In this document: one piece after another, positions 26,348-34,728 of the stretch
Layout: each line of letters starts with the position of its first letter
Numbering within the stretch: position 1 is the first letter of the stretch
Source of the DNA: Pedobacter namyangjuensis
Lineage (GTDB): Bacteria; Bacteroidota; Bacteroidia; Sphingobacteriales; Sphingobacteriaceae
Direction of reading: 5' to 3'
Assembly (NCBI RefSeq): GCF_003313325.1
Contig: NZ_QMHQ01000004.1
Location: forward strand, 124,001 to 188,000
DNA: 64,000 nt
Notes under the pieces: model-generated
What the model was told of the DNA's origin: nothing
What the model saw: the letters and a program-made list of their open reading frames with translations, nothing else
Databases searched by the model: none
Program-made: the position numbers and the translations under genes

Positions 26348-27050
26348 CAGCGTCTTCGGTAATCGTATTTAAGTCGAGCAACTTCCTCGGCTTAATATTT
26401 TTCCAAGATGTTTTAGGCTTCCCGCCATCTTTAAACGCATTTGTACCACTGGTGTAATTCATTTTCATGGTAGAGAAATTCATTGTTGTAGCGGTTTCAT
26501 CGCCAGACGAACGGTGTAAACTAGATTTGTTGTAACCTATTAACTCGAATTTCTGGTGCTGAAAACGGAAAATGTAATCGAAGTTATAAATCTCCCAAGC
26601 GCCACAGCTATAGAAATTTTGAAAATGTATTTGGAGCAATCCTTTTACAATTTCAATGCCTCCTTCTTGTCCGAATGGGTCGGTTAAACATGGGCTATCT
26701 TGTGAGTTTTCTGACGGAATAAACTTGGTGTTTTTTGCAACCAATTCATACAATCCATTTACCTTTTTAAATGCAACCAACAAATATCTAGGGTTTGTAT
26801 TTAAGGTATCGCCCCCTAATCCACCAGCATTGCTGACAAAATTTTTGCGGTCCGTATTTTCAATTACCATCGCTACATCAACTAAACCATCTTTATTTAA
26901 GTCGCCTTTTGCTTCGGTAAGTAATTTCCATCCGGCAGGCACAAAGTCGCTTATTTTAGAAACTGTTTTTTTGAGAGTTGGTACATCGCCTTGCGCAAAA
27001 GAAAATTGGGCGCAAATGATTAGAAATATAGTTAAGATGAAATTTTTCAT
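26328..27050 (-). CDS. Secreted protein with an FG-GAP-like calcium-loop motif
   Basis: The 240-residue protein has a signal peptide ending FSFAQ. A loop GDLNKDGLVDVAMVIEN (about 49-65) has the D-x-N-x-D-G-x-x-D pattern of calcium-binding FG-GAP/EF-like loops. Beta strands follow, with two Cys that may pair. No enzyme motif is visible. It is the most downstream gene of the orphan array, and a related loop occurs in the genes at 37123-37725 and 48470-49204. It converges with the permease and overlaps it by 20 bp. Confidence 0.72.
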   Translation of the reverse strand: MKNFILTIFLIICAQFSFAQGDVPTLKKTVSKISDFVPAGWKLLTEAKGDLNKDGLVDVAMVIENTDRKNFVSNAGGLGGDTLNTNPRYLLVAFKKVNGLYELVAKNTKFIPSENSQDSPCLTDPFGQEGGIEIVKGLLQIHFQNFYSCGAWEIYNFDYIFRFQHQKFELIGYNKSSLHRSSGDETATTMNFSTMKMNYTSGTNAFKDGGKPKTSWKNIKPRKLLDLNTITEDAVNAFDH

Positions 27051-27092
27051 AGAAATAAATTAAAAATAGGTTTTAAAAGCATCATTTATAGT

Positions 27093-27165
27093 CAGCGTCA
27101 TTGCGAGGAACGAAGCAATCTTTATACTATAGTTTAATGTCGTTCCTCGCAACGAAAGGCTAAAG
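27093..27165. repeat. Intergenic inverted repeat (family 2)
   Basis: TTGCGAGGAACGA (27101-27113) is the exact inverse of TCGTTCCTCGCAA (27140-27152). The core GCGAGGxACGAAGCAATC recurs at 40797-40814. This kind of sequence is widespread between genes in many bacteria. Confidence 0.7.
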
Positions 27166-27176
27166 CTCACTTTACG

Positions 27177-27971
27177 TTAAAACAATACTTGATACAAGCC
27201 CAAACTTGGAGCGTACAAATACGTTTTACCTTTTAACGTTAACGTCTTCGGCATTATCATGTCATCGCACTTAAATTTCTGCTTATTTAATTCATAATAA
27301 GCCAAATAAACCGGATTTGGCAAAAGTCCGTTATTCCAACCCGTTAAAACATCATCATCAAATTTCGAAAGCTCGAACTTTGGTTTAAAAATTTCTGTTT
27401 TAAAAAGCTCTGTTTGCCTAACAACTAAAGCTCCATTTCTAATCGTGAAAACATTACAGCTAGCAGTATTTACAATGGTATATTCACAAGGTTTTAAGCC
27501 GTAAGGTTTCAATAATTCTACTTCATACTTATCAATCGCTTTTAGCCTTAAACTGTCGTTGAGGTCTTTTAGTTGCTCAGATTTATTGCTCAGGCTATCT
27601 GCAAAAACAATGGTCTTAAACTCTTCTTGTTTTTTGTAATCTGGTTGATGAAATTTCTTTCGATTGAAATATAAATTACCTTGTTTATCCACGTAAAACG
27701 GAAGCTTCCAATCGTAAATAGACTGAAAAATTACGTTTTTTTCTACATCGATAATCTTAAATGGCAAATTGCTGTTATCTGGTTTAACAAGTATTCTATC
27801 ATCACTTAAAAAAACAAGTTCGCTTACATCTTTCATGTCGGCAACTTTCCTAAATTTCGAAGTGTCCTTTAGCAGTTCCGATAATAAAGGCACATCAGGA
27901 TGCGCATCCTTTTTGGGGATTGGATTGCAACCTAAAACAAATAACAAGGCAATAAAAAGGAGGTATTTCAT
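27177..27971 (-). CDS. Lipoprotein of unknown function
   Basis: The 264-residue protein has a lipoprotein signal (FVLGC, Cys15) and then alternating strands and charged turns (ISELVFLSDDRILVKPDN-like; NVIFQSIYDWKLPFYVDKQGNLYFNRKKF). This resembles two or three blades of a propeller or a WG-type beta repeat. No catalytic motif is seen. It follows the SanA-like gene by 3 bp, so the two are probably cotranscribed. Confidence 0.68.
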   Translation of the reverse strand: MKYLLFIALLFVLGCNPIPKKDAHPDVPLLSELLKDTSKFRKVADMKDVSELVFLSDDRILVKPDNSNLPFKIIDVEKNVIFQSIYDWKLPFYVDKQGNLYFNRKKFHQPDYKKQEEFKTIVFADSLSNKSEQLKDLNDSLRLKAIDKYEVELLKPYGLKPCEYTIVNTASCNVFTIRNGALVVRQTELFKTEIFKPKFELSKFDDDVLTGWNNGLLPNPVYLAYYELNKQKFKCDDMIMPKTLTLKGKTYLYAPSLGLYQVLF

Positions 27972-27974
27972 AAA

Positions 27975-28634
27975 CTATTCTTTTGTATAATTTGATTTGC
28001 CATTTACATCAACCGTTTCTCCAAGATATTTAGGTTTTCTATTCCTCATTACATCAAAAACAGACTTGGAGATGGATAGTTTCTCCCTAAACGAATAATA
28101 TTTATAACCTGGATAAACCCCTCGATTTGCACTGTAACCATACGATTTCACGCCCAATTTATCGCCGATATAAACGCACCTGTTCAAATGGTATTTTTGC
28201 GAAACCAGAATGGCAGTATCAACCTTAAAAATATGCTTAGCTCGGTACATGGTCGAATAACTATCGAAACCTGCATAATCGATGTATATTTTTGTCGTGT
28301 CTACTCCATTTTCGTAGCAATATAATTTCATTACCGTAAGTTCATCGTGTTCATCTCTACCGTTATCTCCCGATAGTAGAATTTTATCAACTTTGTTGTT
28401 TTTAAAAAGTGCAATACCAGCGTCTAACCTGTCCTTCAAATACCTGCTTGGTTTATCTCCATTTATACCGGCACCAAAAATAATAGCAACTTTGGTTTTA
28501 GGCACATCATTTAAATTGGTATAAATAACACTTTCGGTTTTTGATTTTACGTTGCTATTTGTAACCCAAATAATTACAATAGTTATTAAGCATAAAATGA
28601 TGGCAGGTATAATGAACTTATTTATCTTTTTCAT
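27975..28634 (-). CDS. SanA/YdcF (DUF218) family membrane-anchored protein
   Basis: The 219-residue protein has one N-terminal membrane anchor (residues 7-25). A DUF218 alpha/beta domain follows: VAIIFGAGINGDKPS, RLDAGIALFKNNKVDKILLSGDNG, and TAILVSQKYHLNRCVYIGDKLG with the conserved Q-x-H-x-x-R. SanA-type proteins affect envelope permeability in enterobacteria; ElyC acts in lipid-carrier metabolism. The exact role here is open. Confidence 0.85.
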   Translation of the reverse strand: MKKINKFIIPAIILCLITIVIIWVTNSNVKSKTESVIYTNLNDVPKTKVAIIFGAGINGDKPSRYLKDRLDAGIALFKNNKVDKILLSGDNGRDEHDELTVMKLYCYENGVDTTKIYIDYAGFDSYSTMYRAKHIFKVDTAILVSQKYHLNRCVYIGDKLGVKSYGYSANRGVYPGYKYYSFREKLSISKSVFDVMRNRKPKYLGETVDVNGKSNYTKE

Positions 28635-28657
28635 TGATAGTGGTTAAAGCTAGACCG

Positions 28658-28678
28658 ATGCTGAAATAAATTCAGCAT
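28658..28678. repeat. Short hairpin repeat (TGCTGAA/TTCAGCA type)
   Basis: The perfect 8-bp stem ATGCTGAA / TTCAGCAT has a 5-nt loop and sits between two genes of the array. This hairpin type is a common dispersed intergenic sequence in Bacteroidota. Confidence 0.5.
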
Positions 28679-28706
28679 GATGAATTCGGTTAAAAAATAG
28701 ACTAAT

Positions 28707-30059
28707 CTACAACGATTTATAAAAATCGGTTTCCATTACTTCTTTAGCAAAACTACTTTTGGTTTTAGTAAAAACGCTTAAAAAGAAAACCGTTTTGCCA
28801 TTAAACATATAAGTGTAAGTACCATCGCCCCTTAAATTGCCTAGCGTTTCAAAAGATGCATCTAATTGCTTTTTCAAAGTTTTTTTATCTATTTTATATT
28901 GCTCAATGTAGGTATTTAGTAATGCTGCAGCTGAATTTATGCTGCCATTTCCATTTAACAATGGGATTAAATATCCAATCATTTCATCGGGTTTACCAAT
29001 TTTTTCGTACACCTTACTTAAATCGTAGCTAATTCGGTTGGCGTCGTTTTGAAACGTTGTTCCTCCTGCAGCAATAAGTCTGTAACTCAACAGCGAACGT
29101 ATAAAATTATTTTCAGCTAATTTAAAATCTCCGCTACCAAAATAAATATCAGCCAATGCATGTGCAGAAGTATGCTTTAAGTTCAGCACTTCATCGCTTT
29201 TGTATTTCCAAAACTTTTCATCAATCGTTAAATCCAAAAAATAATTTAATTCTGCCTTGTAATTTCTAATGTTCGTGCGGTCTAACTTCTTATTCATTCC
29301 TTTGGCATACTCCATCAATTTTTTATCGCTTTTGTAAGGTTCTTCGCGGAGCAAATAATATAACGCAGTGCGGATATCATCTATCCTAACATCATGATAA
29401 AGCGGAAAAACATCCCTTAATTTGCTTTCCTCTGCCCACTTTACCTTTCTGTTTTTCTCCATTTGGATGAGCAAATAATCGTCGTTTGGGATTACCTTCG
29501 TGTCGAATTTGTAAAAGATAAATTCATCGCTGGTTTTATTCATGCCGATGGCATAAATTAAGTTGTTTTTTGTAGTGAAATAAGTCGTGTAATTCTGGTC
29601 TTTCAGTAGTAAATCATCACCTATTTCCAATTTGGTTTCGTTAGTAAAAGTGTGATATTTAAATGCTCTAAAATATTCGTCTTTGGCAAGCGTTGAGGGA
29701 TTTTTGGTGAATGCTGATAAATAGGCTAACTGTTTTGCAGTCAGTTCTGGTTTATCTAAATCTATCACGCCAACTGCAGATAGCCGTGTTTTTATATCGA
29801 AAGTATATTTTGCAGGCAGTAGTTTTGTGCTGTTATTTTTTGGATTAATAACGATACCAAAACCCACGTAATCTTTTATTAAATCTAGTTGTGTGATTTG
29901 TTCAGTCTCTTTATTCTCGGCGATAAAGCTTTTTATTAAATCGGCATGTTTGCTGGTTTTAGCAACTTTTAAAGCCTGGGCTTCAAATTTTTTAAAATCG
30001 ATGTTTTGCGCAAAGCTGATTTGCGATGCAAAGAGTAATAGGTAAAGTAGGTTTTTCAT
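28707..30059 (-). CDS. Secreted protein of unknown function
   Basis: The 450-residue protein has a signal peptide (LLYLLLFASQISFAQ). The first half is beta-rich. The second half is helical, with a TPR-like stretch (SAHALADIYFGSGDFKLAENNFIRSLLSYRLIAAG; KVYEKIGKPDEMIGYLIPLLNG) at about 300-380. No known family was recognised. It is separated by 21 bp from the upstream lipoprotein gene and probably shares its transcript. Confidence 0.7.
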   Translation of the reverse strand: MKNLLYLLLFASQISFAQNIDFKKFEAQALKVAKTSKHADLIKSFIAENKETEQITQLDLIKDYVGFGIVINPKNNSTKLLPAKYTFDIKTRLSAVGVIDLDKPELTAKQLAYLSAFTKNPSTLAKDEYFRAFKYHTFTNETKLEIGDDLLLKDQNYTTYFTTKNNLIYAIGMNKTSDEFIFYKFDTKVIPNDDYLLIQMEKNRKVKWAEESKLRDVFPLYHDVRIDDIRTALYYLLREEPYKSDKKLMEYAKGMNKKLDRTNIRNYKAELNYFLDLTIDEKFWKYKSDEVLNLKHTSAHALADIYFGSGDFKLAENNFIRSLLSYRLIAAGGTTFQNDANRISYDLSKVYEKIGKPDEMIGYLIPLLNGNGSINSAAALLNTYIEQYKIDKKTLKKQLDASFETLGNLRGDGTYTYMFNGKTVFFLSVFTKTKSSFAKEVMETDFYKSL

Positions 30060-30080
30060 TTGGTAGGTTGTTGATTTATT

Positions 30081-31139
30081 TTATTTAGACCTAATTTTTT
30101 CTCTTATGAGATACAATTTATTTCGATCTGAAGTGTAAAAAGCAAAGCTGTTTGGCACCTTATAAATCAGAGGTGTAAAAATGATTGCCGAGGCATTAGG
30201 TTCTGAAACAATATAAAATCTATTTTTATTTCCGTCAGATTGTTCATTTTCTACGGCAATATTTGGCTCAAAAAAATGAAAATCCCTATCGTTAACGCTC
30301 GTCTTAAAAAAGGCTTTACCTCGCCAATTGGTTACATCAAATCCTGGATTTCCACCCCCAATGTTGTGACTGTAAGATAATTTTTCTAGCCGATGGTGAT
30401 GTAGGTATGTAATATTCTCTGCTAAATGAGGGTCTGTTTCACCAGTTCGTATCACTTCAACGCTATATCGGCCCGCACTTTCCTCGTCGCGAACGGTTTG
30501 AAAACCTTCAACCTTTTGCCATAAAATTTGCCATTGTTTGTTTTGATAATAGTAAAATTTCAGATAGCTGTTTTCGTTGTTGGTTATATATTTACAAAAC
30601 CAATATTTTGAGTTTGCTTTGGCATTTTCAATATGCTGGTTTACTTTAACAGCGCTCCAATTTAAGTCGGCATTTAAAACTTTAAAATATCGTTTCGTCG
30701 TGTCACCGTTCAATGGCCAAGTTGTATAGTAGGCTTCTTCGTAATTCGTAAAAACCATAAAATCATCTATGAGCTCGGCCCAATATCCTTTGTAGGTTAA
30801 ATACAAGGTATCTGTTATGTTGCCGGCTCCGTTAAGTTTATAGAAGATATAATCGCCCTGGGTTTCATCACTTTTTTCCGCATCAGCTTCTATAATCCAC
30901 TGCTTGTTTATAGATGGAAAAACACGGATTGGATGAGGGTAACCTTGTGCTTCGCAAATTAATTTCACCTCAAAATGTGTAGAACGATAGTTTTCATTTA
31001 GTTCTTGAAAATTGGCGTAAGCTGATGCTAACGGCTCTTCGTTACGCTCCATAATACCATCACCTAAATTACAAGCCGATAAAAATATCGATGTAATAGA
31101 GGTAATTAAGAAGAGATATTTTCTAACTAACTTATTCAT
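30081..31139 (-). CDS. Lipoprotein of unknown function
   Basis: The 352-residue protein has a lipoprotein signal (TSIFLSAC, about Cys23). The mature part is rich in aromatic beta strands (YIFYKLNGAGNITDTLYLTYKGYWAELIDDF; YLKFYYYQNKQWQILWQKVEGF), consistent with an all-beta surface or periplasmic domain. No catalytic motif was found. The gene is 4 bp from the split gene upstream and 21 bp from the next, which fits one operon. Confidence 0.68.
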   Translation of the reverse strand: MNKLVRKYLFLITSITSIFLSACNLGDGIMERNEEPLASAYANFQELNENYRSTHFEVKLICEAQGYPHPIRVFPSINKQWIIEADAEKSDETQGDYIFYKLNGAGNITDTLYLTYKGYWAELIDDFMVFTNYEEAYYTTWPLNGDTTKRYFKVLNADLNWSAVKVNQHIENAKANSKYWFCKYITNNENSYLKFYYYQNKQWQILWQKVEGFQTVRDEESAGRYSVEVIRTGETDPHLAENITYLHHHRLEKLSYSHNIGGGNPGFDVTNWRGKAFFKTSVNDRDFHFFEPNIAVENEQSDGNKNRFYIVSEPNASAIIFTPLIYKVPNSFAFYTSDRNKLYLIREKIRSK

Positions 31140-31143
31140 TCTC

Positions 31144-31494
31144 TTAATTTTTTTTATCTGGAAATTTCCCTTTATCCGACATCAGCATACTTTGTATTTT
31201 CGGATATAACTCCAAGTCGGCGTAAGCACCATTCAGTTTCCACACGCCATTTAATTTTTCGAAATCCAGATTTGCGATACTGTTTGATTTGGTATGCAAG
31301 GTCTGCTCTGCAAAAGCATCAGCTTTGCTAAAAATACTTCTAGAATACCAAGAAACCAGCTTGCCATTGTCCCGCATATCGTAGTTTTCTTGTTGCATTA
31401 AAAGTGGCCATATTTTAGCAAACTGTTGTTTGTTAACTTTTAAAACAGGCATATCATCGTGCTCGCCATTAATGGTAAATGGAAACTGAACCAA
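31144..31494 (-). pseudogene. C-terminal fragment of a split secreted protein
   Basis: The 116-codon ORF begins at a TTG inside a longer open frame. That frame is open upstream to about 31567 and encodes DFWEKLRLTTKDANLERLAS before LVQFPFTINGEHDD. The added sequence continues smoothly from the end of the neighbouring gene (31554-32399). An 8-nt tandem duplication at the junction (31547-31562) explains the split. FPFTINGE and the FW-K start resemble small secreted DUF domains. It is unlikely to be translated alone, because no ribosome-binding site or ATG is present. Confidence 0.65.
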
Positions 31495-31546
31495 AGAGGC
31501 TAGTCGTTCTAGATTTGCATCTTTTGTAGTTAGCCTCAGTTTCTCC

Positions 31547-31562
31547 CAAAAGTCTAAAAGTC
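31547..31562. repeat. 8-bp tandem duplication that interrupts a gene
   Basis: The two units CAAAAGTC (31547-31554) and TAAAAGTC (31555-31562) differ at one base. Removing one unit joins ...QFKNDF to WEKLRL in a single frame. Confidence 0.7.
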
Positions 31563-32399
31563 GTTTTTAAACTGATTGTCGTAATAATCGGCACTTTCAA
31601 AAGCCGTGATGTATTTGATATTTTCTTTCTCAACATGAGTTAAAAAAGGCGTTATATTTTTAAAATGGTTCCATCGGTAATCTGGTTTTTTATTGAAATG
31701 CTGATACCACTTCCCACCTTCCTTAAATGCATAATTGTAACGGGCATAAACAGTGTTTTTCATTTCTGCCAGCTGTTGCTTGTTGTACTTTTTTACATCT
31801 ACTTGGGTAAAACTGCGGGTTGAAATTTCAGGGTAATCACCCTCCACTTCCCAATAAACTTTACGGTAAAATCTTTCTCTATCTGCATCGTGAATGCCAA
31901 ACTTGGTTTCTTTATCGCATTTGTAAAATCTATAAAAATGCCTTTTGTCTACTCTGACATAATTTTCTCCAACAAAAAATTCTGAAGCTACAAATTGTTT
32001 GTTGATGGCATTTTTCGGTTCAAAAATGTTGTTGCCAACCCAACCGCCATCGTGTACATTCGGCAAGGTTTCGCAATTGGTTACTTGTTTGTTGATCAGC
32101 CTTGCCTTACTAAAACTAAGGTGCTGGTAATACACAAAAGTGCCATACGATTTTGGATCTACAATAATTTTTATTTGGTAAACCGTGTCTCGGTCTTCGG
32201 CAATGTAAATACCGTTAACGCTATAAGCAAAATTGTTAGCGATGCTTTTTTGGTCGTATCCCTTTTTCAGTTCTGGTGTCCAAGCGCTAATTTCTGTAGA
32301 GCTGGTGCAAGGGCAATTTTTAATAGCTGTTTTTTGTTGCGCAAAGCAATTAACGGCGCAACAAAAAATCAAAAACAGAAGCGAGAAATATTGTTTCAT
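31554..32399 (-). CDS. Secreted protein of unknown function (N-terminal part of a split gene)
   Basis: The 281-residue ORF has a signal peptide (CCAVNCFAQ). The mature part starts with a Cys-containing segment (NCPCTSS) and is strand-rich, with many Tyr and Phe (VYQIKIIVDPKSYGTFVYYQHLSF). It stops at a TAG created in the 8-bp duplication. Without it the frame would continue for about 136 more codons to 31144. Whether the shortened form still functions is unknown. No named family was recognised. Confidence 0.68.
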   Translation of the reverse strand: MKQYFSLLFLIFCCAVNCFAQQKTAIKNCPCTSSTEISAWTPELKKGYDQKSIANNFAYSVNGIYIAEDRDTVYQIKIIVDPKSYGTFVYYQHLSFSKARLINKQVTNCETLPNVHDGGWVGNNIFEPKNAINKQFVASEFFVGENYVRVDKRHFYRFYKCDKETKFGIHDADRERFYRKVYWEVEGDYPEISTRSFTQVDVKKYNKQQLAEMKNTVYARYNYAFKEGGKWYQHFNKKPDYRWNHFKNITPFLTHVEKENIKYITAFESADYYDNQFKNDF

Positions 32400-32432
32400 A
32401 ACTATTAATATGTGGATGAATTGCCGTTTTTT

Positions 32433-32951
32433 TTAATTTTTTGCGGGTGGTGGAACTTTCATTTCTGCCGGTTTCAAATGTCTTTCGGTTAAGTTCTCCA
32501 GCTTAATACCCTTCATATCATCGCTTACTTCTTTCAAGCCCCATTTATCGGTAATGTACTTTGTGGTAATGCAGAAAGAACCCGTATAATCGTAGAAATT
32601 TTCGGTAACTATCAGCGTGTCATTTAACAGTTTATAACTTCCCTCGAGAATAATTTTTCCGTTTTTTGTGCCGTATTTTACAATCTCCAGGTGACTGAAA
32701 TTGAATTTATCTCTTGTAATTTTGTACACCTGTAAAGTATCTCCCTTGCTCTGTTGGCGTATTTCACTAGGTTTTTGATAGCCCAGATAAACATTAAACT
32801 TTGTTTTTTTTATACTGAAATAGGCCAAACATTTATCAGTTTTCAAAATATCTGAAGTACCAGCAAGTCTTACCGTAGCAGGTGGTGGTCCTTTTTGTGC
32901 AAATGCGTTTAAGCTTATCGTGGCGATTATTAATGTGAGTATTTTTTTCAT
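32433..32951 (-). CDS. Small secreted protein of unknown function
   Basis: The start is ATG 32951, which opens a signal peptide (MKKILTLIIATISLNAFAQ) and gives 172 residues. An earlier in-frame start would run into an intergenic repeat. The mature chain is beta-rich (CLAYFSIKKTKFNVYLGYQKPSE; GSYKLLNDTLIVTENFYDYTGSF) with a Pro-rich end (MKVPPPAKN). The family is not recognised. Confidence 0.65.
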   Translation of the reverse strand: MKKILTLIIATISLNAFAQKGPPPATVRLAGTSDILKTDKCLAYFSIKKTKFNVYLGYQKPSEIRQQSKGDTLQVYKITRDKFNFSHLEIVKYGTKNGKIILEGSYKLLNDTLIVTENFYDYTGSFCITTKYITDKWGLKEVSDDMKGIKLENLTERHLKPAEMKVPPPAKN

Positions 32952-32999
32952 GATTTCTCTTTTTTTTGAAAAACAAGTTTCTGTTTCAATCGGTTCCGA

Positions 33000-33066
33000 A
33001 AGTCCCGCCATTCGCTTTACTTCTCCCGATGAAAAATCGGGATACGTGTTCGCTTCTGTCGGGTTT
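33000..33066. repeat. Intergenic palindromic repeat (family 1)
   Basis: AAGTCCCGCC at one end, the central hairpin CTCCCGAT-GAAAA-ATCGGGAT (33023-33043) and GTCGGGTTT at the other. Read on the minus strand it aligns with the copy at 57071-57132. It fills the spacer upstream of the gene starting at 32951. Confidence 0.65.
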
Positions 33067-33078
33067 AAATTTGTAAAG

Positions 33079-33102
33079 GTAGTACACCTATGTTCGTACT
33101 AC
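33079..33102 (-). promoter_or_regulatory. Inverted repeat at a possible promoter
   Basis: GTAGTAC (33079-33085) pairs with GTACTAC (33096-33102) across 10 bp. On the minus strand TACCTTTA overlaps it, close to TAnnTTTG. It is a candidate promoter and operator for the gene starting at 32951. Confidence 0.4.
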
Positions 33103-33141
33103 TTTGCCACTATTAATAGCAGTAAGCCTTATTGCCATAAA

Positions 33142-33233
33142 CGGGATTGCAACGGAAATCCTTTTTGTGCACCACTGAACAATCGGGTTTGCTCAGTTTT
33201 ATGGTACAAAAAGATTGCAGTGCAAAGCCCGAC
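33142..33233. repeat. Intergenic palindromic repeat (family 1, long form)
   Basis: AATCCTTTTTGTGCACC (33157-33173) pairs with GGTACAAAAAGATT (33203-33216). The ends GGGATTGCAACGG and CAAAGCCCGAC match the copy at 12942-13033. The spacer contains a smaller hairpin. Confidence 0.65.
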
Positions 33234-33297
33234 TACCGTTGAATAGCGCTTCGGAAATTGCTTTTCTAATAAATAATAGCTAACCATAAATTAGGGT

Positions 33298-34722
33298 TTA
33301 ACTTTTTAAAGACTTGTTCATCACTTCGTTTTCTTTTGGTAATATTCGAACTTCGCTTAAATCCTTTTCATATTCATCAGGATTTGCAATTGCGGGGTAA
33401 TCTTCAACTCCTCTCGAAAATTCTCTCGTTACTTTTCCTTGCTCATCATATTCGGTAACTAAATATTGTTGTTTACCTTTTACGCCGATTTCTTTTTTTG
33501 TCAATTTTCCATTTGTATAAATAAAATGATCGTCATTAATCCATTCATCTTTATAGTTTACTTTGCCGTCAGTCGCATAGCGTTCAATTAAGCCAGGTTT
33601 TTCAAATTCGGTGAGTTGGCCTTTGCTGTTATAATGTTCCAGCACCTTTTTTTCGAAGTCTTTTTTAATTACCGAAATACGAAATCTGGTAGTGGTTTTG
33701 GAAACAGGTTTACGATTACGGAAGACTGTAACCACTTCTTTATCGCCATTACTTGGGCTTTTAGTAGTTGTTTTAATGGTAATCAGATAATCATTTCCTT
33801 CTTTAACCACAGAGGGCGTAAAGCTTGTTGAGCCCAAAAGTTTACCATCTTTGTAAACAATCTCCGAAGTTAAAACGCCATGGTCGTAAGTTAATTTACT
33901 TTCTTTTGAGGGCGATTGGCTGTAATCTTCGGCATAATGATATTCGTAATCTCCGTGGAGCAAACTATCTTGGTCAAGCGTAAAAACTAAACTTTCAACA
34001 GCTGGAGCCATACTAGTTGCCCGATATTTTCCGGGCGCCAATTTTTCGTGATTTTTGGTGCGCATGTAGGCTAATCCATCTTTATTGGCAATGCAACTAT
34101 CCAAATCTCCAATGGCCAAGCTGGTGTAATTCCCTTTTGGTTCTGGTGGTAGCGGTGGAGGTAAATTTGAAACATAGTTTTCGGTAACTGGAACCTGTAC
34201 TTCAACCTCTTTTTTTCTATCGAGAAAAAGCTTTGCTCCTAATCTTTTCTGAAAATAGGCTACCATCTTATCAATGTTTTGTTCTGCATTTTTTGAGGAA
34301 ACGCATTTCACAACAATTAGATAATTTTGAACTGTTAAAATTGCACCATAGAACCAACTGTTAAATTTTGGCAGTACCTTTTCTAATTCCGAAACCGACG
34401 CAAACTGCGCCACTTCGTACCCACAATCACTATTTTTTATTGTAGGGTCTTTCCAAACTTCTAAGTAAATGGCTTGTACGCCAGGCGTTTTGGCGGTAAA
34501 AAGTGCGCCCTTGGCTTTTGCAATATTGGTAACTAAACCTGGGTTTTTGTTAATACCATATTTGGTTTGAATGTCTTTGGGAATTTCGGAAATTGCCATT
34601 CCCTTAAAAAGCGAAGAGTTTGAGCGGAAACTTTCCGGAAATTTAAGTTCTTGCGCCTGCACTCTTATCGCCATGATGGCAATAAATAAAAAAGTAAATA
34701 TCTTGAATAATCGTTTTTTCAT
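33298..34722 (-). CDS. Secreted protein with RHS/YwqK-like text repeats
   Basis: The 474-residue protein has a signal peptide ending IRVQAQ. Residues 25-170 form an alpha/beta domain (YEVAQFASVSELEKVLPKFNSW). A Pro-rich linker (NLPPPLPPEPKG) follows near 190. The C-terminal 250 residues contain degenerate strand repeats of the YNSKGQLTEFEKPGLIERYA and YDEQGKVTREF type, as in YD/YwqK families. The function is unknown. It is the last gene of a run of six genes with spacings of 5-29 bp. Confidence 0.65.
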   Translation of the reverse strand: MKKRLFKIFTFLFIAIMAIRVQAQELKFPESFRSNSSLFKGMAISEIPKDIQTKYGINKNPGLVTNIAKAKGALFTAKTPGVQAIYLEVWKDPTIKNSDCGYEVAQFASVSELEKVLPKFNSWFYGAILTVQNYLIVVKCVSSKNAEQNIDKMVAYFQKRLGAKLFLDRKKEVEVQVPVTENYVSNLPPPLPPEPKGNYTSLAIGDLDSCIANKDGLAYMRTKNHEKLAPGKYRATSMAPAVESLVFTLDQDSLLHGDYEYHYAEDYSQSPSKESKLTYDHGVLTSEIVYKDGKLLGSTSFTPSVVKEGNDYLITIKTTTKSPSNGDKEVVTVFRNRKPVSKTTTRFRISVIKKDFEKKVLEHYNSKGQLTEFEKPGLIERYATDGKVNYKDEWINDDHFIYTNGKLTKKEIGVKGKQQYLVTEYDEQGKVTREFSRGVEDYPAIANPDEYEKDLSEVRILPKENEVMNKSLKS

Positions 34723-34728
34723 GAGGTT

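Noticed and set aside
32952..33011. Twenty-residue upstream extension of the gene at 32433
   Set aside because: It would read into an intergenic palindromic repeat and hide a clear signal peptide that starts at 32951.
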